The notes under the pieces are model-generated. The model ran no database searches and was not told the origin of the DNA. It saw only the letters and a list, made by a program, of their open reading frames with translations. Positions 1 to 8,906 of a DNA stretch of 64,000 nucleotides are shown here, one piece after another. The DNA comes from Vibrio ishigakensis (GTDB lineage Bacteria; Pseudomonadota; Gammaproteobacteria; Enterobacterales; Vibrionaceae): NCBI RefSeq assembly GCF_024347675.1, contig NZ_AP024881.1, positions 1,364,001-1,428,000 of the forward strand. The letters run 5' to 3'. A program made the translations under genes and the position numbers. Within the stretch, counting starts at the first letter, position 1, and each line of letters begins with the position of its first letter.

Positions 1-1220
1 CAGGCCCTACACCCTATTGCCGAGGAGCAGATGGCAGGGCGGTGCTGCGCTCAAGTGTTCGTGAGTTTCTGGCGCAAGAGTATATGCACGCTTTGGGTGT
101 GGAGACTTCACGCTCTTTAAGCCTGTTTGCATCTCAATCAGAGACGGTAGATCGTCCTTGGTACAGTGAAGGTTCTCAGTCAGAAAATCCAGATATCATG
201 GTTGCCAACCCAGTCGCCATTACAACGCGTGTTGCTCCCTCATTCTTACGCGTAGGTCAGTTGGAGTTGTTTAGCCGAAGAGCTCGGGTCAATGAGCATC
301 CAAATGCGATGTCAGAGCTCGAGATGATGGCGCTGCATATTATCGAGCGCGAATACAGCGAGCAAATAGATGCAGAGTTGCCACTTCCAGATAAGCTGCT
401 CGCTCTCGCTAAAGAGTTTCGAGGTCGCTTAACTACGTTGGTAACAGAATGGCTTCGCGTCGGATATTGCCAAGGCAATTTCAATAGCGACAACTGCGGC
501 GCTGGAGGTATTACGCTCGATTATGGTCCGTTCGGTTTTTGCGAATATTTTGATCCTTACTTTCAACCTTGGACCGGCGGTGGACGCCATTTCTCTTTCT
601 TCAATCAACCCCTAGCGGCTGAGAAGAACTATGAGACTTTCTGTGGCGCCCTAAAGCCGCTATTAGATGAAAAAGCTCAAGCAAAGCTAGATAACCTAGT
701 TGAGGGGTTCTCTTCAGTCGTGAGAGAGAAGTCCAATAAGATGTGGGCCGATAAACTGGGATTAGAGACACTAGATGTTGATCTGTTTAATCAGCTTTTA
801 GGCTTGATGATGAAAACCCATGTTGACTACACCTTGTTCTTTCGTGAGCTGTCAAACATGCCAAAAGCGGTATCAGATATCAGCGCGAGCTTCTATGCGA
901 AGCCTAGCGAGGAGCTAGTTCAGGAGTGGACGCAATGGCTAAGCACTTGGAGAGAGCGACTAAATCCTAGTGTGGATATGGCCGAGCTCTCGCGTCAAAT
1001 GAAACAGGTAAACCCTAAGTATACTTGGCGAGAGTGGCTGATTGTTCCTGCCTATGAGCAAGCTCAGAAGGGTGACTTTTCTCTTATCCATGAACTGCAA
1101 CAGATCTTAGCAAGCCCTTATGACGAGCAATCTAAACAGGTTGAAGAGAAATATTATCGCTTAAGACCTCTGGAGTACTTCTCTGCTGGTGGCGTTTCTC
1201 ATTACAGCTGCTCATCGTAA
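1..1220 (+). CDS. selO: SelO (YdiU) protein adenylyltransferase, 5' end outside window
   Basis: SelO is a kinase-fold enzyme that transfers AMP from ATP to Ser/Thr/Tyr of target proteins and is linked to redox stress. The reading frame is open from base 3 ([14 protein letters not shown]) with no start in view, so the gene enters from the left; about 405 of a usual 480 or so residues are visible. Seen: the motif FNSDN followed nine residues later by LDYGPFGF, which matches the catalytic Asp, metal Asn and metal Asp of the family. The protein ends in Cys-Ser-Ser. This third-from-last cysteine is the position occupied by selenocysteine in eukaryotic SelO and forms a regulatory disulfide in bacterial members. 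A kinase-like gene follows 134 bp downstream on the same strand. Confidence 0.93.
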   Translation, partial: GPTPYCRGADGRAVLRSSVREFLAQEYMHALGVETSRSLSLFASQSETVDRPWYSEGSQSENPDIMVANPVAITTRVAPSFLRVGQLELFSRRARVNEHPNAMSELEMMALHIIEREYSEQIDAELPLPDKLLALAKEFRGRLTTLVTEWLRVGYCQGNFNSDNCGAGGITLDYGPFGFCEYFDPYFQPWTGGGRHFSFFNQPLAAEKNYETFCGALKPLLDEKAQAKLDNLVEGFSSVVREKSNKMWADKLGLETLDVDLFNQLLGLMMKTHVDYTLFFRELSNMPKAVSDISASFYAKPSEELVQEWTQWLSTWRERLNPSVDMAELSRQMKQVNPKYTWREWLIVPAYEQAQKGDFSLIHELQQILASPYDEQSKQVEEKYYRLRPLEYFSAGGVSHYSCSS

Positions 1221-1354
1221 ATAGCTGATAGGGATGTTCTAATCGCTTTTCTGCGCCCCAACTCTCAGCCATAGATAAAAAGCTTTGGGGGGAGGTGATA
1301 GGCAATCCTGCTGATAAAGTAATCAATGGATAGATTGTCAGCAGGGAGCATGCA

Positions 1355-2425
1355 ATGAATGAACGCCAGTTACAGCAGCAAAAATTTGACTTAAGTGGTG
1401 AGTCGCTGGTTGTCGGAAACATCGACGAATGCCCATTGTCACCAGAACAACTGGCTCTAACTACAGCAGAGTCGGACTATGTGATTGAGTCTTTTGATAG
1501 CGGTCTTACGGCTGAGGTGTTTCATATTCGTGTTGAAGGCCGTGATTACACACTAAAGAAAAGACGCCCGCAGGCTAAGGTGCAAAATCCAGATGGACAA
1601 TACTCTTTCCTCAATGAAGTTCAAAGACGTGCTGATTTCAAAGCTGTTGAACACAATCCCGACTTTAGACATATCGTTAAGACTATCTACGCTGACTATC
1701 GCTTAGGCATTATCGTATCCGAGTGGATAGAAGGCTCTCATATTAAGGCCTTAAACCAAGACCTATTAAAGCAGTTGTTTACAACACTATTGGCCTGTGA
1801 GCGAATCGGGCTATTTGAATGGGATTTGTGTGCAGGCAATCTTCTGGTGGACCGAGATGAACAGCTCATGCTGTTTGATTTTGGTTATATGTATCCTTTT
1901 AACTCCACTAGCGAGTTTAACAGCAATGGCATAGCTGACTCCTTGTTTGATGCGTGCGAGCGTTTTGAGACTCGCTTTTTGTCTGGTTGGTTATTGGAAA
2001 ATGACTTATCAGAAGAAGAGGCTCTTTCGATCTTTAAAATGGTGAAAGAGCAGGCTCTTGATATGTTTCAACAAAAAAGAGAATGGCTACAGACCAGTGG
2101 TGGGAAAACAAAAGTCATCTTACATATGAATGCCGTGATAGATAAATATGAGCAGGCTTTAGTCTCAGAAAACAAACTAATGTCTCTGTTTAAATCTGAG
2201 ATGTTTCGCTCACATGTACTGGATATTGAGGATGACTTGGATGGCCAGAGCTGCACCCGAACGACAATCAAGAGGGTGGACTTTGTGCTGAATATGCTTG
2301 AGCAAAATTATGACTTCTTATTGCAAAGTGGCTCGCTGTTTTATCAAAACCAAGGAAAAAGTCAGGCAGAACTTTTGAATGATTATCAAGTTAAGCGAAA
2401 GCAAGCCATCAAATTCCAGCTCTAG
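1355..2425 (+). CDS. Protein-kinase-fold protein of unknown substrate
   Basis: 356 aa. I do not recognise the family by name, but the kinase core is complete. A Gly-containing loop near residue 50 is followed by the beta3 lysine (YTLKKRR, K68/K69), a probable helix-C Glu (E88), a hinge (VSEWIEG), a catalytic loop WDLCAGNLL (D157, N162) and a DFG motif (residues 175-177). All residues needed for phosphotransfer therefore seem present, as in lipopolysaccharide/Kdo kinases and RIO-like kinases. The C-terminal 170 residues are helical and unassigned. The start is an ATG preceded by AGGGAG. It lies just downstream of selO on the same strand, so two kinase-fold enzymes may share a transcript. No signal peptide or membrane segment is evident, so it is probably cytoplasmic. 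Small-molecule or protein substrate cannot be told from sequence. Confidence 0.8.
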   Translation: MNERQLQQQKFDLSGESLVVGNIDECPLSPEQLALTTAESDYVIESFDSGLTAEVFHIRVEGRDYTLKKRRPQAKVQNPDGQYSFLNEVQRRADFKAVEHNPDFRHIVKTIYADYRLGIIVSEWIEGSHIKALNQDLLKQLFTTLLACERIGLFEWDLCAGNLLVDRDEQLMLFDFGYMYPFNSTSEFNSNGIADSLFDACERFETRFLSGWLLENDLSEEEALSIFKMVKEQALDMFQQKREWLQTSGGKTKVILHMNAVIDKYEQALVSENKLMSLFKSEMFRSHVLDIEDDLDGQSCTRTTIKRVDFVLNMLEQNYDFLLQSGSLFYQNQGKSQAELLNDYQVKRKQAIKFQL

Positions 2426-2459
2426 GAACGGCTTCCAAGCCCAGATTATTTAGTTTGTA

Positions 2460-2810
2460 TCATGGGTTTCTGGCCTGCTGCATTTCAACTAATCCACCTG
2501 CATTGTGCAGATTATTAAAACCTTTTGACCTTAGATATTGGTAGGCCTGACCAGAACGGTTGCCGCTTCGGCAGTAGAGGACAATCTGTGTATCTTTGTC
2601 GATATTGGCGAAGTGTCTATCGAGATCAGAAAGTGGAAAATTGTGCGCATTGTCGAGATGGCCAGCGTCAAACTCTTGAACCGTGCGTACATCCACCAGC
2701 ATGGCTCCCTGTTCAATCCACTCCCAGCCAATATCTGCCCGCTCAGTTGCCAGCGCTGGCATAGCTATAAAAGAAGCCGTGAGTAATGCTGTTGAGAGCC
2801 ACTTTTTCAT
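2460..2810 (-). CDS. Periplasmic rhodanese-like sulfurtransferase (PspE-like)
   Basis: 116 aa from the chosen ATG at 2810, which has AAGGAA upstream and opens a clean Sec signal peptide (MKKWLSTALLTASFIAMPALA). A start 30 nt upstream is possible but would spoil the signal. A single rhodanese domain follows, with the DVRTVQEF motif and the active-site loop CRSGNRSG. The catalytic Cys accepts a sulfane sulfur in family members such as PspE. Single-domain exported rhodaneses are small stand-alone enzymes whose physiological donor is usually unknown. The gene converges on the kinase-like gene with a 34 bp gap and is separated from the upstream DUF1254 gene by a strong terminator, so it has its own promoter. 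Confidence 0.9.
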   Translation of the reverse strand: MKKWLSTALLTASFIAMPALATERADIGWEWIEQGAMLVDVRTVQEFDAGHLDNAHNFPLSDLDRHFANIDKDTQIVLYCRSGNRSGQAYQYLRSKGFNNLHNAGGLVEMQQARNP

Positions 2811-2916
2811 CTTGTGTTTCCTTTCCCATGAAGCCGTCAAAAAAGAGTTTTGCTTCTTTGTATTTTACCTCTTAAATCGCTAAATAGATTGCTTACCAGT
2901 ATAGGTAGCTCAAATA

Positions 2917-2950
2917 ATAAAAATCCCCTCCACCAAGGTGGAGGGGACTC
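2917..2950 (-). terminator. Rho-independent terminator of the DUF1254 gene
   Basis: An 11-bp perfect GC-rich stem (2924-2934 with 2937-2947) has a 2-nt loop. On the minus strand it is followed by ATTTTTATTATTT. It lies 24 bp after the stop of the DUF1254 gene. Confidence 0.9.
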
Positions 2951-2973
2951 AATTTACTAATCTGGCCTTTTGG

Positions 2974-4029
2974 TTATTTTACTGGCTTAACCGTTGGCAA
3001 TACTCGGAAGCCGTCTTTTACCAATTGGCTTGGCATATAGTGACGGATACCTAGGTTAAATACGCCTGACTTATTCGCGGTTTCGATGTTGTTCGGCGCA
3101 CCTTCACCACAGCCAAAGCTTACGGTATAGGTGCCATCAGCATTCTTGTCAGCGGTGTTTGAGCTCACGTTCGCAACATCGTTAAACATGAAACCTGCTT
3201 TGTCATACACGGTGATAGACCAGAACGCTTGGTTCTTAGGATCTTCAAAGGTTGCTTGGTGACAGGTATCAGCAGGGTAGTTGCCTGATACTTCATAGAT
3301 GTTGTCTTGCATCTGCGCGCCGCCCCAACCGATGGCCGCACCTACAGCATATTTTTCTTCTGTAAATAGCTCTTTAGACTCATCGTTCGGATCAGTGAAC
3401 ATGCCGGTTAGCGCCGTTGCGCCATCGCGTTTTAGTATGGTCGGCATCTGCGCTTTAAGTTCTTTCTCAACTTTCACGAATGATGCTTGGTCAACTTGCT
3501 CAGCGCTGAATTTGTTGTTTGAGTTAGCATCGATGTGCATTTGATCTTGGATCTTGCGTGCTTCTTCTTTAGAGAAGGTCGCATCTAGACGCACTACGAT
3601 GTAGATGTGTTCACCTGTGTGGGTGCTCAAATCAAAGGTGCCTGAGCCATACTGCATAGCTTGAATGCGGTGATCTTCGGTAACCACCTGCATAGATATG
3701 TATTTGCCTTCAGGGATCTCTGGAAGTGTGATGCTTGCGCCTTTAGATACATCTACTACTGCAAATGAGTAGTAAGTGTCACGGTTCATACGAACAACAG
3801 GCTGCTGATCCGTTGGTGTCAGTTCACGCTTATGAAGCAGTTTATTGATACCCGCTAGATCTTGGTTCTTTAGGATCTGGCGAGAGCTCTCGAAAATTGG
3901 GTAGTTCTCTGCCGTAGTAATAGCGCCATCCTTGCTGAAAAACTCCGCTTCTGTTGAAACCTCTTCTGCCATTACAGGTAGTGCTGCCATGTTCAAACCA
4001 AGTGCTACAACAAGTGCTAACTTCTTCAT
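2974..4029 (-). CDS. Exported DUF1254/DUF1214 protein, copy A
   Basis: 351 aa from ATG at 4029 (AGGAG 8 nt upstream); the codon before it is TTG and is not needed. A signal peptide (MKKLALVVALGLNMAALPVMA) is followed by an N-terminal DUF1254 region with VVRMNRDTYYSFAVVDVSKG near residue 80-100 and a C-terminal DUF1214 region containing FWSITVYDKAGFMFND. The predicted location is periplasmic or secreted. The family is widespread in proteobacteria and its biochemical role is not established. It forms a tandem duplicate with the next gene upstream (4236-5294), roughly two-thirds identical by eye. The 206 bp between them suggests separate promoters, and the terminator at 2917-2950 closes the unit. 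Confidence 0.88.
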   Translation of the reverse strand: MKKLALVVALGLNMAALPVMAEEVSTEAEFFSKDGAITTAENYPIFESSRQILKNQDLAGINKLLHKRELTPTDQQPVVRMNRDTYYSFAVVDVSKGASITLPEIPEGKYISMQVVTEDHRIQAMQYGSGTFDLSTHTGEHIYIVVRLDATFSKEEARKIQDQMHIDANSNNKFSAEQVDQASFVKVEKELKAQMPTILKRDGATALTGMFTDPNDESKELFTEEKYAVGAAIGWGGAQMQDNIYEVSGNYPADTCHQATFEDPKNQAFWSITVYDKAGFMFNDVANVSSNTADKNADGTYTVSFGCGEGAPNNIETANKSGVFNLGIRHYMPSQLVKDGFRVLPTVKPVK

Positions 4030-4235
4030 CAAATGCTCCTAGAGTCATAAATTATCTGCATGCAATAGGTGTGCATGCCATCTAATGAAAGATACTAGCA
4101 ACAGGGTGATATCTATCCTATTTACTAATCCTGATAGGAGTTATGCATCAAGTGAATAAGGCAACATTCGCTGGTGGAATAATGAGAGATAGAAGCCGCC
4201 TGTTTTATGTGCAGGCAGCCTCTGTGGGGGAAGGG

Positions 4236-5294
4236 TTAGTTCACTGCTCTGATAAGTGGCAGGATACGGAAACCATCGCGAACCTTTTGGCTTGGAATGT
4301 AGTGACGGAAAGCTACATTAAACACGCCAGAGTCGTTCTTTATGTCTAGGTTATTCGGTGCATCGTCACCACAGCCGAAGCTTAAGGTATAAGTACCATC
4401 GGCGTTCTTCTCAGCAAGTTTAGAGTTGATGTTAGCCACATCGTTGAACATAAAGCCTTGCTTGTTGTATACGGTTACAGACCAAAATGCTTGGTTCTTC
4501 GGGTCATCAAAGGTCGCTTGGTAACACTCGTTCATTGGGTAGTTACCTGACACCTCATAGATGTTGTCTTCTAGCTGCGCACCGCCCCAGCCGATAGCCG
4601 CGCCCACAGCGTATTTCTCTTCAGTAAATAGCTCTTTAGATTTGTCGTTCGGGTCGGTGAACATACCGAATGTTGCTTGTGCACCGTCACGCTTAAGCAC
4701 TTTTGGCATCTCCGCCTTTAGAGATTTCTCAACTGTTTCGAAAGAAGCCTTATCTACCTGATGTGCTGTGAACTCTTTATTCGAGTTCGCTTGAACGCTC
4801 ATTTTGTTTTGAAGCGCGTGTGCCTCTTCTTTAGTAAAGGTCGCGTCTAGGCGGATGATGGCGTAAACGTGATCGCCAGTGTGGGTAGATAGCTCGAAAG
4901 TACCTGCACCATATTTCATCGCCTGAATGCGGTGATCCTCAGTAATGATTTCCATCGACATGTACTTGCCTACTGGGATCTCAGGAAGGGTTACACTCGC
5001 ACCTTTAGATACATCGATAACAGCCATTGAGTAGTAAGTATCACGGTTCATTCGAACAACAGGCTGCTCGTCAGTTGGCGTCAATTCGCGCTTGTGCAGG
5101 AAGTTGTTGATGCCCACTAGCTCTTGGTTTTTTAGATACTGGCGCGAAGTTTCTAGGGTTGGGTAGTTCTCAACTGTTGTCTTTTCACCTGCAGGGCTGA
5201 AGTAATCGGTCAGTGTAGAGACCTCTGTATTTGCCAAAGTAGGCAGTGCGATAAGGTTCAGTCCAAGTGCAATGCTAAGTGATAGTTTCTTCAT
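4236..5294 (-). CDS. Exported DUF1254/DUF1214 protein, copy B
   Basis: 352 aa with signal peptide MKKLSLSIALGLNLIALPTLA; ATG start with GGAG upstream. It has the same two-domain layout as copy A, including RMNRDTYYSMAVIDVSKG and FWSVTVYNKQGFMFND, and the family-typical C-terminal GxFNxxxRHYxPSQ. The first 25 mature residues diverge most between copies, while the central region is nearly collinear without gaps, as expected from an in-place gene duplication. Function is unknown, and no enzyme motif can be assigned. The 5' region is shared with the divergent moxR operon (234 bp between start codons). Confidence 0.88.
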   Translation of the reverse strand: MKKLSLSIALGLNLIALPTLANTEVSTLTDYFSPAGEKTTVENYPTLETSRQYLKNQELVGINNFLHKRELTPTDEQPVVRMNRDTYYSMAVIDVSKGASVTLPEIPVGKYMSMEIITEDHRIQAMKYGAGTFELSTHTGDHVYAIIRLDATFTKEEAHALQNKMSVQANSNKEFTAHQVDKASFETVEKSLKAEMPKVLKRDGAQATFGMFTDPNDKSKELFTEEKYAVGAAIGWGGAQLEDNIYEVSGNYPMNECYQATFDDPKNQAFWSVTVYNKQGFMFNDVANINSKLAEKNADGTYTLSFGCGDDAPNNLDIKNDSGVFNVAFRHYIPSQKVRDGFRILPLIRAVN

Positions 5295-5528
5295 GCTGTA
5301 ACTCCAAACTTGTATTCAGGTTAAACACCCACTGCCGAACTCTGTTGTTCGCTTGAGGCAGGTGCTGTTGACCTTTTCTATATTAAGAACGCTCTTTACA
5401 AAAACCATTGACTTAGGCTGATAGCTGATATCCATATAATGCATGGCAGAAAATAAATGAAAGAACTATCATGCATACCATAAGGTGAGCAATTATTAGC
5501 CACGCTAGTTATTACAGAGGCAGAAGAG

Positions 5529-6509
5529 ATGAGCGAAGCAATGAACCCAACCCTAGAGTCAATCCTTGAGCTAAAGAAGCAGATGGGCATGTCTGTTATC
5601 GGTCAAGAGCATATGGTAGACACCTTATTGGTAGCTCTACTTACCAATGGCAACGTTCTTCTGGAAGGACTGCCGGGTACCGCTAAAACCCGCTCTATCA
5701 AGGCACTAGCCGACGCGTTGACCGTGGATCTTGGACGAGTGCAGTTTACGCCGGACCTTCTTCCTTCAGATGTAACGGGTACAGAGGTGTATCAAGAGGT
5801 AGATGGCAAGCCGACTCTGCATTTTCAGCCTGGGCCTGTTTTTAACAATCTATTGCTGGCCGATGAGATCAACCGCTCTCCAGCTAAGGTGCAAGCGGCA
5901 TTGCTAGAGGCGATGGAGGAGCGTCAGGTTACTGTGGCAGGCAAGACCTACAAACTTCCTGAGCTTTTTATGGTACTGGCAACACAAAACCCAGTTGAGC
6001 AGGAGGGCACTTATCCGCTGCCTGAAGCTCAAATGGACCGCTTTATCATGAAGATCAATCTCGATTATCTAGGTGCTGATGCTGAAGAGCAGATCATAAG
6101 AATGATGCGAAGCGAAGATGGTGCGAGCAAGGCCAAATCAGAGCCTATCGATCCGCAGCAAATCTTTAAGGCTCGAGAACAAATCCGAGACATCTACTGC
6201 AGCGATGCGGTTCTTAAGTATATGGTTGCCATCATAGTTGCGACTCGAGAGCCAGAAGCATTCGAAGATTCAGAGCTTAAAAACTGGATTGCAGTAGGCT
6301 CAAGCCCACGTGCCACCATTGCCCTTGATAAATGTGCCCGCGCCATGGCGTGGCTAAAAGGCAAAGATTTTGTTGATCCTACGGATGTGCGCGATGTCGT
6401 GCATGGAGTGCTTCGTCACCGTTTGATTCTTTCCTATGATGCTCTGGCAGAGGGTATCAGTTCTGACCGCGTTATTGATGAAATCCTGTCTCAAGTCGCA
6501 GTGGCGTAA
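5529..6509 (+). CDS. MoxR-type AAA+ ATPase
   Basis: 326 aa, the usual length for MoxR proteins. Seen: Walker A GLPGTAKT (residues about 46-53), Walker B LLLADEINR, the conserved ATQNPVEQEGTYPLPEAQ sensor region and a lid domain at the C-terminus. MoxR ATPases act as chaperones that help assemble or activate VWA-domain proteins and metalloenzymes. Here it is the first gene of a compact seven-gene operon whose members include a DUF58 protein and two VWA membrane proteins, the standard MoxR/Bat arrangement. ATG is preceded by a GAGGCAGAAGAG stretch; a second in-frame ATG four codons on is possible. The next gene starts 2 nt after the stop. Confidence 0.93.
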   Translation: MSEAMNPTLESILELKKQMGMSVIGQEHMVDTLLVALLTNGNVLLEGLPGTAKTRSIKALADALTVDLGRVQFTPDLLPSDVTGTEVYQEVDGKPTLHFQPGPVFNNLLLADEINRSPAKVQAALLEAMEERQVTVAGKTYKLPELFMVLATQNPVEQEGTYPLPEAQMDRFIMKINLDYLGADAEEQIIRMMRSEDGASKAKSEPIDPQQIFKAREQIRDIYCSDAVLKYMVAIIVATREPEAFEDSELKNWIAVGSSPRATIALDKCARAMAWLKGKDFVDPTDVRDVVHGVLRHRLILSYDALAEGISSDRVIDEILSQVAVA

Positions 6510-6511
6510 CT

Positions 6512-7429
6512 ATGAAAAAAGACCCGAATATCTACACGGATCTGCATACGCTGCGAGGGTTGAAATATAAAGCCAAAGGCTTTGATTTTCTGCCATTGCA
6601 ACCGGTCAATAGTCTGCTTAACGGTCGCCACGTGTCTCGTCTAAGAGGGCGAGGTCTGAACTTTGAAGAGATGCGCCATTACCACATCGGTGATGACATT
6701 CGCTCGATGGACTGGAAGGTGACCATGAGAACCGGAAAGCCGCATGTAAAGATCTTCTCAGAAGAGCGCGAACGCAATGTCTACCTTTTGGTGGATCAGC
6801 GCTCAAGCATGTTTTTTGGCAGTACCGAAAAGACCAAGTCGGTGATTGCTGCAGAACTAGCGGCCTTGATTGCATGGCGAGTGATAGAAACCACTGACCG
6901 TGTGGGTGCCATTGTATTCGATGATAACAATGCCACTTCTATCGCGCCGCAGCGCAGTGCCAACCATGTACTGACCTTGCTCAATGAGATCGTTAGACGA
7001 AATCACAAACTCAAAGTAGGTGAGAAGGCTGAGTGCCAAACCAACTCGTTTGCCAAGGCTCTGACTCAAGCTCAGAGACTGGTTAAGCACGATGGACTAG
7101 TGATTCTGATCTCTGACGGTTATGGATACAGAGATAACAGTGAAGAGCAGATCAAAACACTTTGTCAAAGAAACGACCTGATCCTTTGTCATGTAACTGA
7201 CCCGTTAGAGCATCAACTGGCGGGGCTGGACTCCATGATTGTCAGCGATGGTCAGTTGCAAGTCGCGGTTTCGGCAAAAGACAAACTCCGAGATGACTTT
7301 AATCAAGATGTGGTTCGCGCCATTGAAGCGTTCAAAAAGGTGGCTAAGAAATATCGAGTGCCAGTGTTGCCGTTCAATACCTTGGAGAGCAGCGACGTAC
7401 AGCTCCGAAGAGCGCTTGGCGCAAACTAG
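6512..7429 (+). CDS. DUF58 protein of the MoxR/Bat operon
   Basis: 305 aa, soluble. It contains the DUF58 signature near residues 45-75 (GRGLNFEEMRHYHIGDDIR and then MDWKVTMRTGKPHVK) and a VWA-like fold downstream (VYLLVDQRSSMFFG, VILISDGYG). The MIDAS-like DxRSS keeps Asp and two Ser positions. DUF58 proteins are constant partners of MoxR ATPases, but their activity is undefined. The gene begins 2 nt after moxR and ends 9 nt before the DUF4381 gene, so it is surely co-transcribed and probably translationally coupled. The start codon has only a weak Shine-Dalgarno, consistent with coupling. Confidence 0.9.
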   Translation: MKKDPNIYTDLHTLRGLKYKAKGFDFLPLQPVNSLLNGRHVSRLRGRGLNFEEMRHYHIGDDIRSMDWKVTMRTGKPHVKIFSEERERNVYLLVDQRSSMFFGSTEKTKSVIAAELAALIAWRVIETTDRVGAIVFDDNNATSIAPQRSANHVLTLLNEIVRRNHKLKVGEKAECQTNSFAKALTQAQRLVKHDGLVILISDGYGYRDNSEEQIKTLCQRNDLILCHVTDPLEHQLAGLDSMIVSDGQLQVAVSAKDKLRDDFNQDVVRAIEAFKKVAKKYRVPVLPFNTLESSDVQLRRALGAN

Positions 7430-7438
7430 GAGTCAGAT

Positions 7439-7915
7439 ATGTCATTAAAACCTAGTATGCAAAGTCCGTTGTTAACGGAGATTGTGGAACCGAGCGCGCC
7501 TGCGGCTATCTCTTGGTTACCTCTATCTACGGGTTGGTTATGTGTGTTTGCACTCTTATGCCTTTACCTTGCTTATCGCGTGTATCTCAAGATAAAGCAG
7601 TATCAAGCCAACGCCTATCGCCGCGCTGCGTTAGCAGAACTGGCAAGCCTTCAGAAGTTGGAAGTATTGCCAGTGCTAATTCGACGTGCAGCGCTTTATG
7701 CCTACCCAAGGGCCGACGTGGCCAGTTTGATTGGCAGAGATTGGGAGAAATGGCTAGATCAGCGCTGCGCGGGTAGCCACTTTTCGACCCAGTTTGCAGG
7801 GCTTTTATCAAACCTTGCCTATATGCCAAGTAGCGCTTTGCAGGATAAACAAATCGAGCAATTCAAGGCTCAGGTTGCGCACTGGCTGAAACACCATGAG
7901 GTGAATCATGATTGA
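7439..7915 (+). CDS. DUF4381 single-pass membrane protein
   Basis: 158 aa. One transmembrane helix at about residues 27-46 (SWLPLSTGWLCVFALLCLYL), then a charged helical domain (YLKIKQYQANAYRRAALAEL). This matches DUF4381 proteins, which sit between the DUF58 gene and the first VWA gene in gammaproteobacterial MoxR operons. It probably tethers or organises the complex at the inner membrane. The ATG has GGAG 8 nt upstream. The last 8 nt overlap the start of the VWA gene, so translation is likely coupled. No catalytic motif is visible. Confidence 0.85.
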   Translation: MSLKPSMQSPLLTEIVEPSAPAAISWLPLSTGWLCVFALLCLYLAYRVYLKIKQYQANAYRRAALAELASLQKLEVLPVLIRRAALYAYPRADVASLIGRDWEKWLDQRCAGSHFSTQFAGLLSNLAYMPSSALQDKQIEQFKAQVAHWLKHHEVNHD

Positions 7916-8906
7916 ATTTGAATACCCATGGATGGCGATACTTTTACTCTTGCCATATGTGGTGTATCGATTCTCACCGGCATATAAAGAGTCGAAATCT
8001 TCTTTGCAGGTACCGTTCTTTACACGCTTGGTCGAGGTCTCAGGTGAGCAGCCAACCAAGAGTGCAGCTGAGCTTAATCGTCGCAGGTTGCAGTGGATAA
8101 TCGTAGTAGTGAGTTATCTCTCTTTAGTTGCAGCACTGATGAAACCTATGTGGGTGGGTGAGCCTATTGAGCAGCGAAAATCAGCTCGAGAAATCATGGT
8201 CGCGCTGGATCTTTCTGGCTCTATGTCGGAGCGAGACTTTGTTGATGATGAGGGAAATAAACAAGACAGATTGACCGTAGCTAAGCAGGTATTAAAAGAG
8301 TTTGGTGCGAAACGTAAAGACGACCGCCTCGGTTTGATTTTGTTTGCTGATGCTCCTTATGTACAAGCGCCATTTACTGAAGACACTAACACCTGGCTGA
8401 ATCTTTTAAGCGACGTAGAGCTTGGCTATGCAGGATTTCAGACTGCGTTTGGCGATGCGATTGGACTTTCTATCTCGGTATTTGAGCAAGAGCAAAGCCG
8501 TCAGAGGGTAATGATTCTATTAACCGACGGTGATGATACCAGTTCAAAGATGCCACCGATAAAAGCGGCTGAGATTGCGGCTAAATATGGGGTGAAGATC
8601 TACACCATAGCTATGGGCGACCCGAGCACCGAAGGGCGATACAAGATGGATATCCCAACGCTAGAAAAGGTATCTGAGCTTACTGGCGGTCAGACGTTCC
8701 AAGCCCTAAACCGTCAAGATTTAGAGCAGGCGTACAAAACCATTGATGAGCTTGAAGAGCAAGAGTTTGAGGTACTGTCACACAGACCGAAACACAGCCT
8801 GCACCACTACGCATTCGGTATTGGATTTGTCCTTAACTTAGTCACGGTGCTACTGCTTTTGTTAGGTAATTTAAAGTTCATAGGAGGCAGAAAATGGGTG
8901 AAATAA
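7908..8906 (+). CDS. VWA-domain membrane protein, BatA-like
   Basis: 332 aa. N-terminal transmembrane helices (about residues 7-24 and 60-80), a VWA domain with an intact MIDAS (VALDLSGSMS, DxSxS) and LLTDGDDT, and a C-terminal helix near residues 298-320. The VWA faces the cytoplasm or the membrane surface and binds a partner through a divalent cation. This is the BatA topology described for aerotolerance/stress operons in Bacteroides and found in many gammaproteobacteria, where it is implicated in envelope stress tolerance. The ATG has GAGGTG upstream and overlaps the previous stop by 8 nt. The last 13 nt overlap the next VWA gene. Confidence 0.9.
   Translation: MIEFEYPWMAILLLLPYVVYRFSPAYKESKSSLQVPFFTRLVEVSGEQPTKSAAELNRRRLQWIIVVVSYLSLVAALMKPMWVGEPIEQRKSAREIMVALDLSGSMSERDFVDDEGNKQDRLTVAKQVLKEFGAKRKDDRLGLILFADAPYVQAPFTEDTNTWLNLLSDVELGYAGFQTAFGDAIGLSISVFEQEQSRQRVMILLTDGDDTSSKMPPIKAAEIAAKYGVKIYTIAMGDPSTEGRYKMDIPTLEKVSELTGGQTFQALNRQDLEQAYKTIDELEEQEFEVLSHRPKHSLHHYAFGIGFVLNLVTVLLLLLGNLKFIGGRKWVK

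Noticed and set aside
4143..4349. 68-aa plus-strand frame between the two DUF1254 genes
   Set aside because: It runs into the 3' end of copy B in antisense and has no recognisable domain; the AGGAG-like TAGGAG before it is probably chance.
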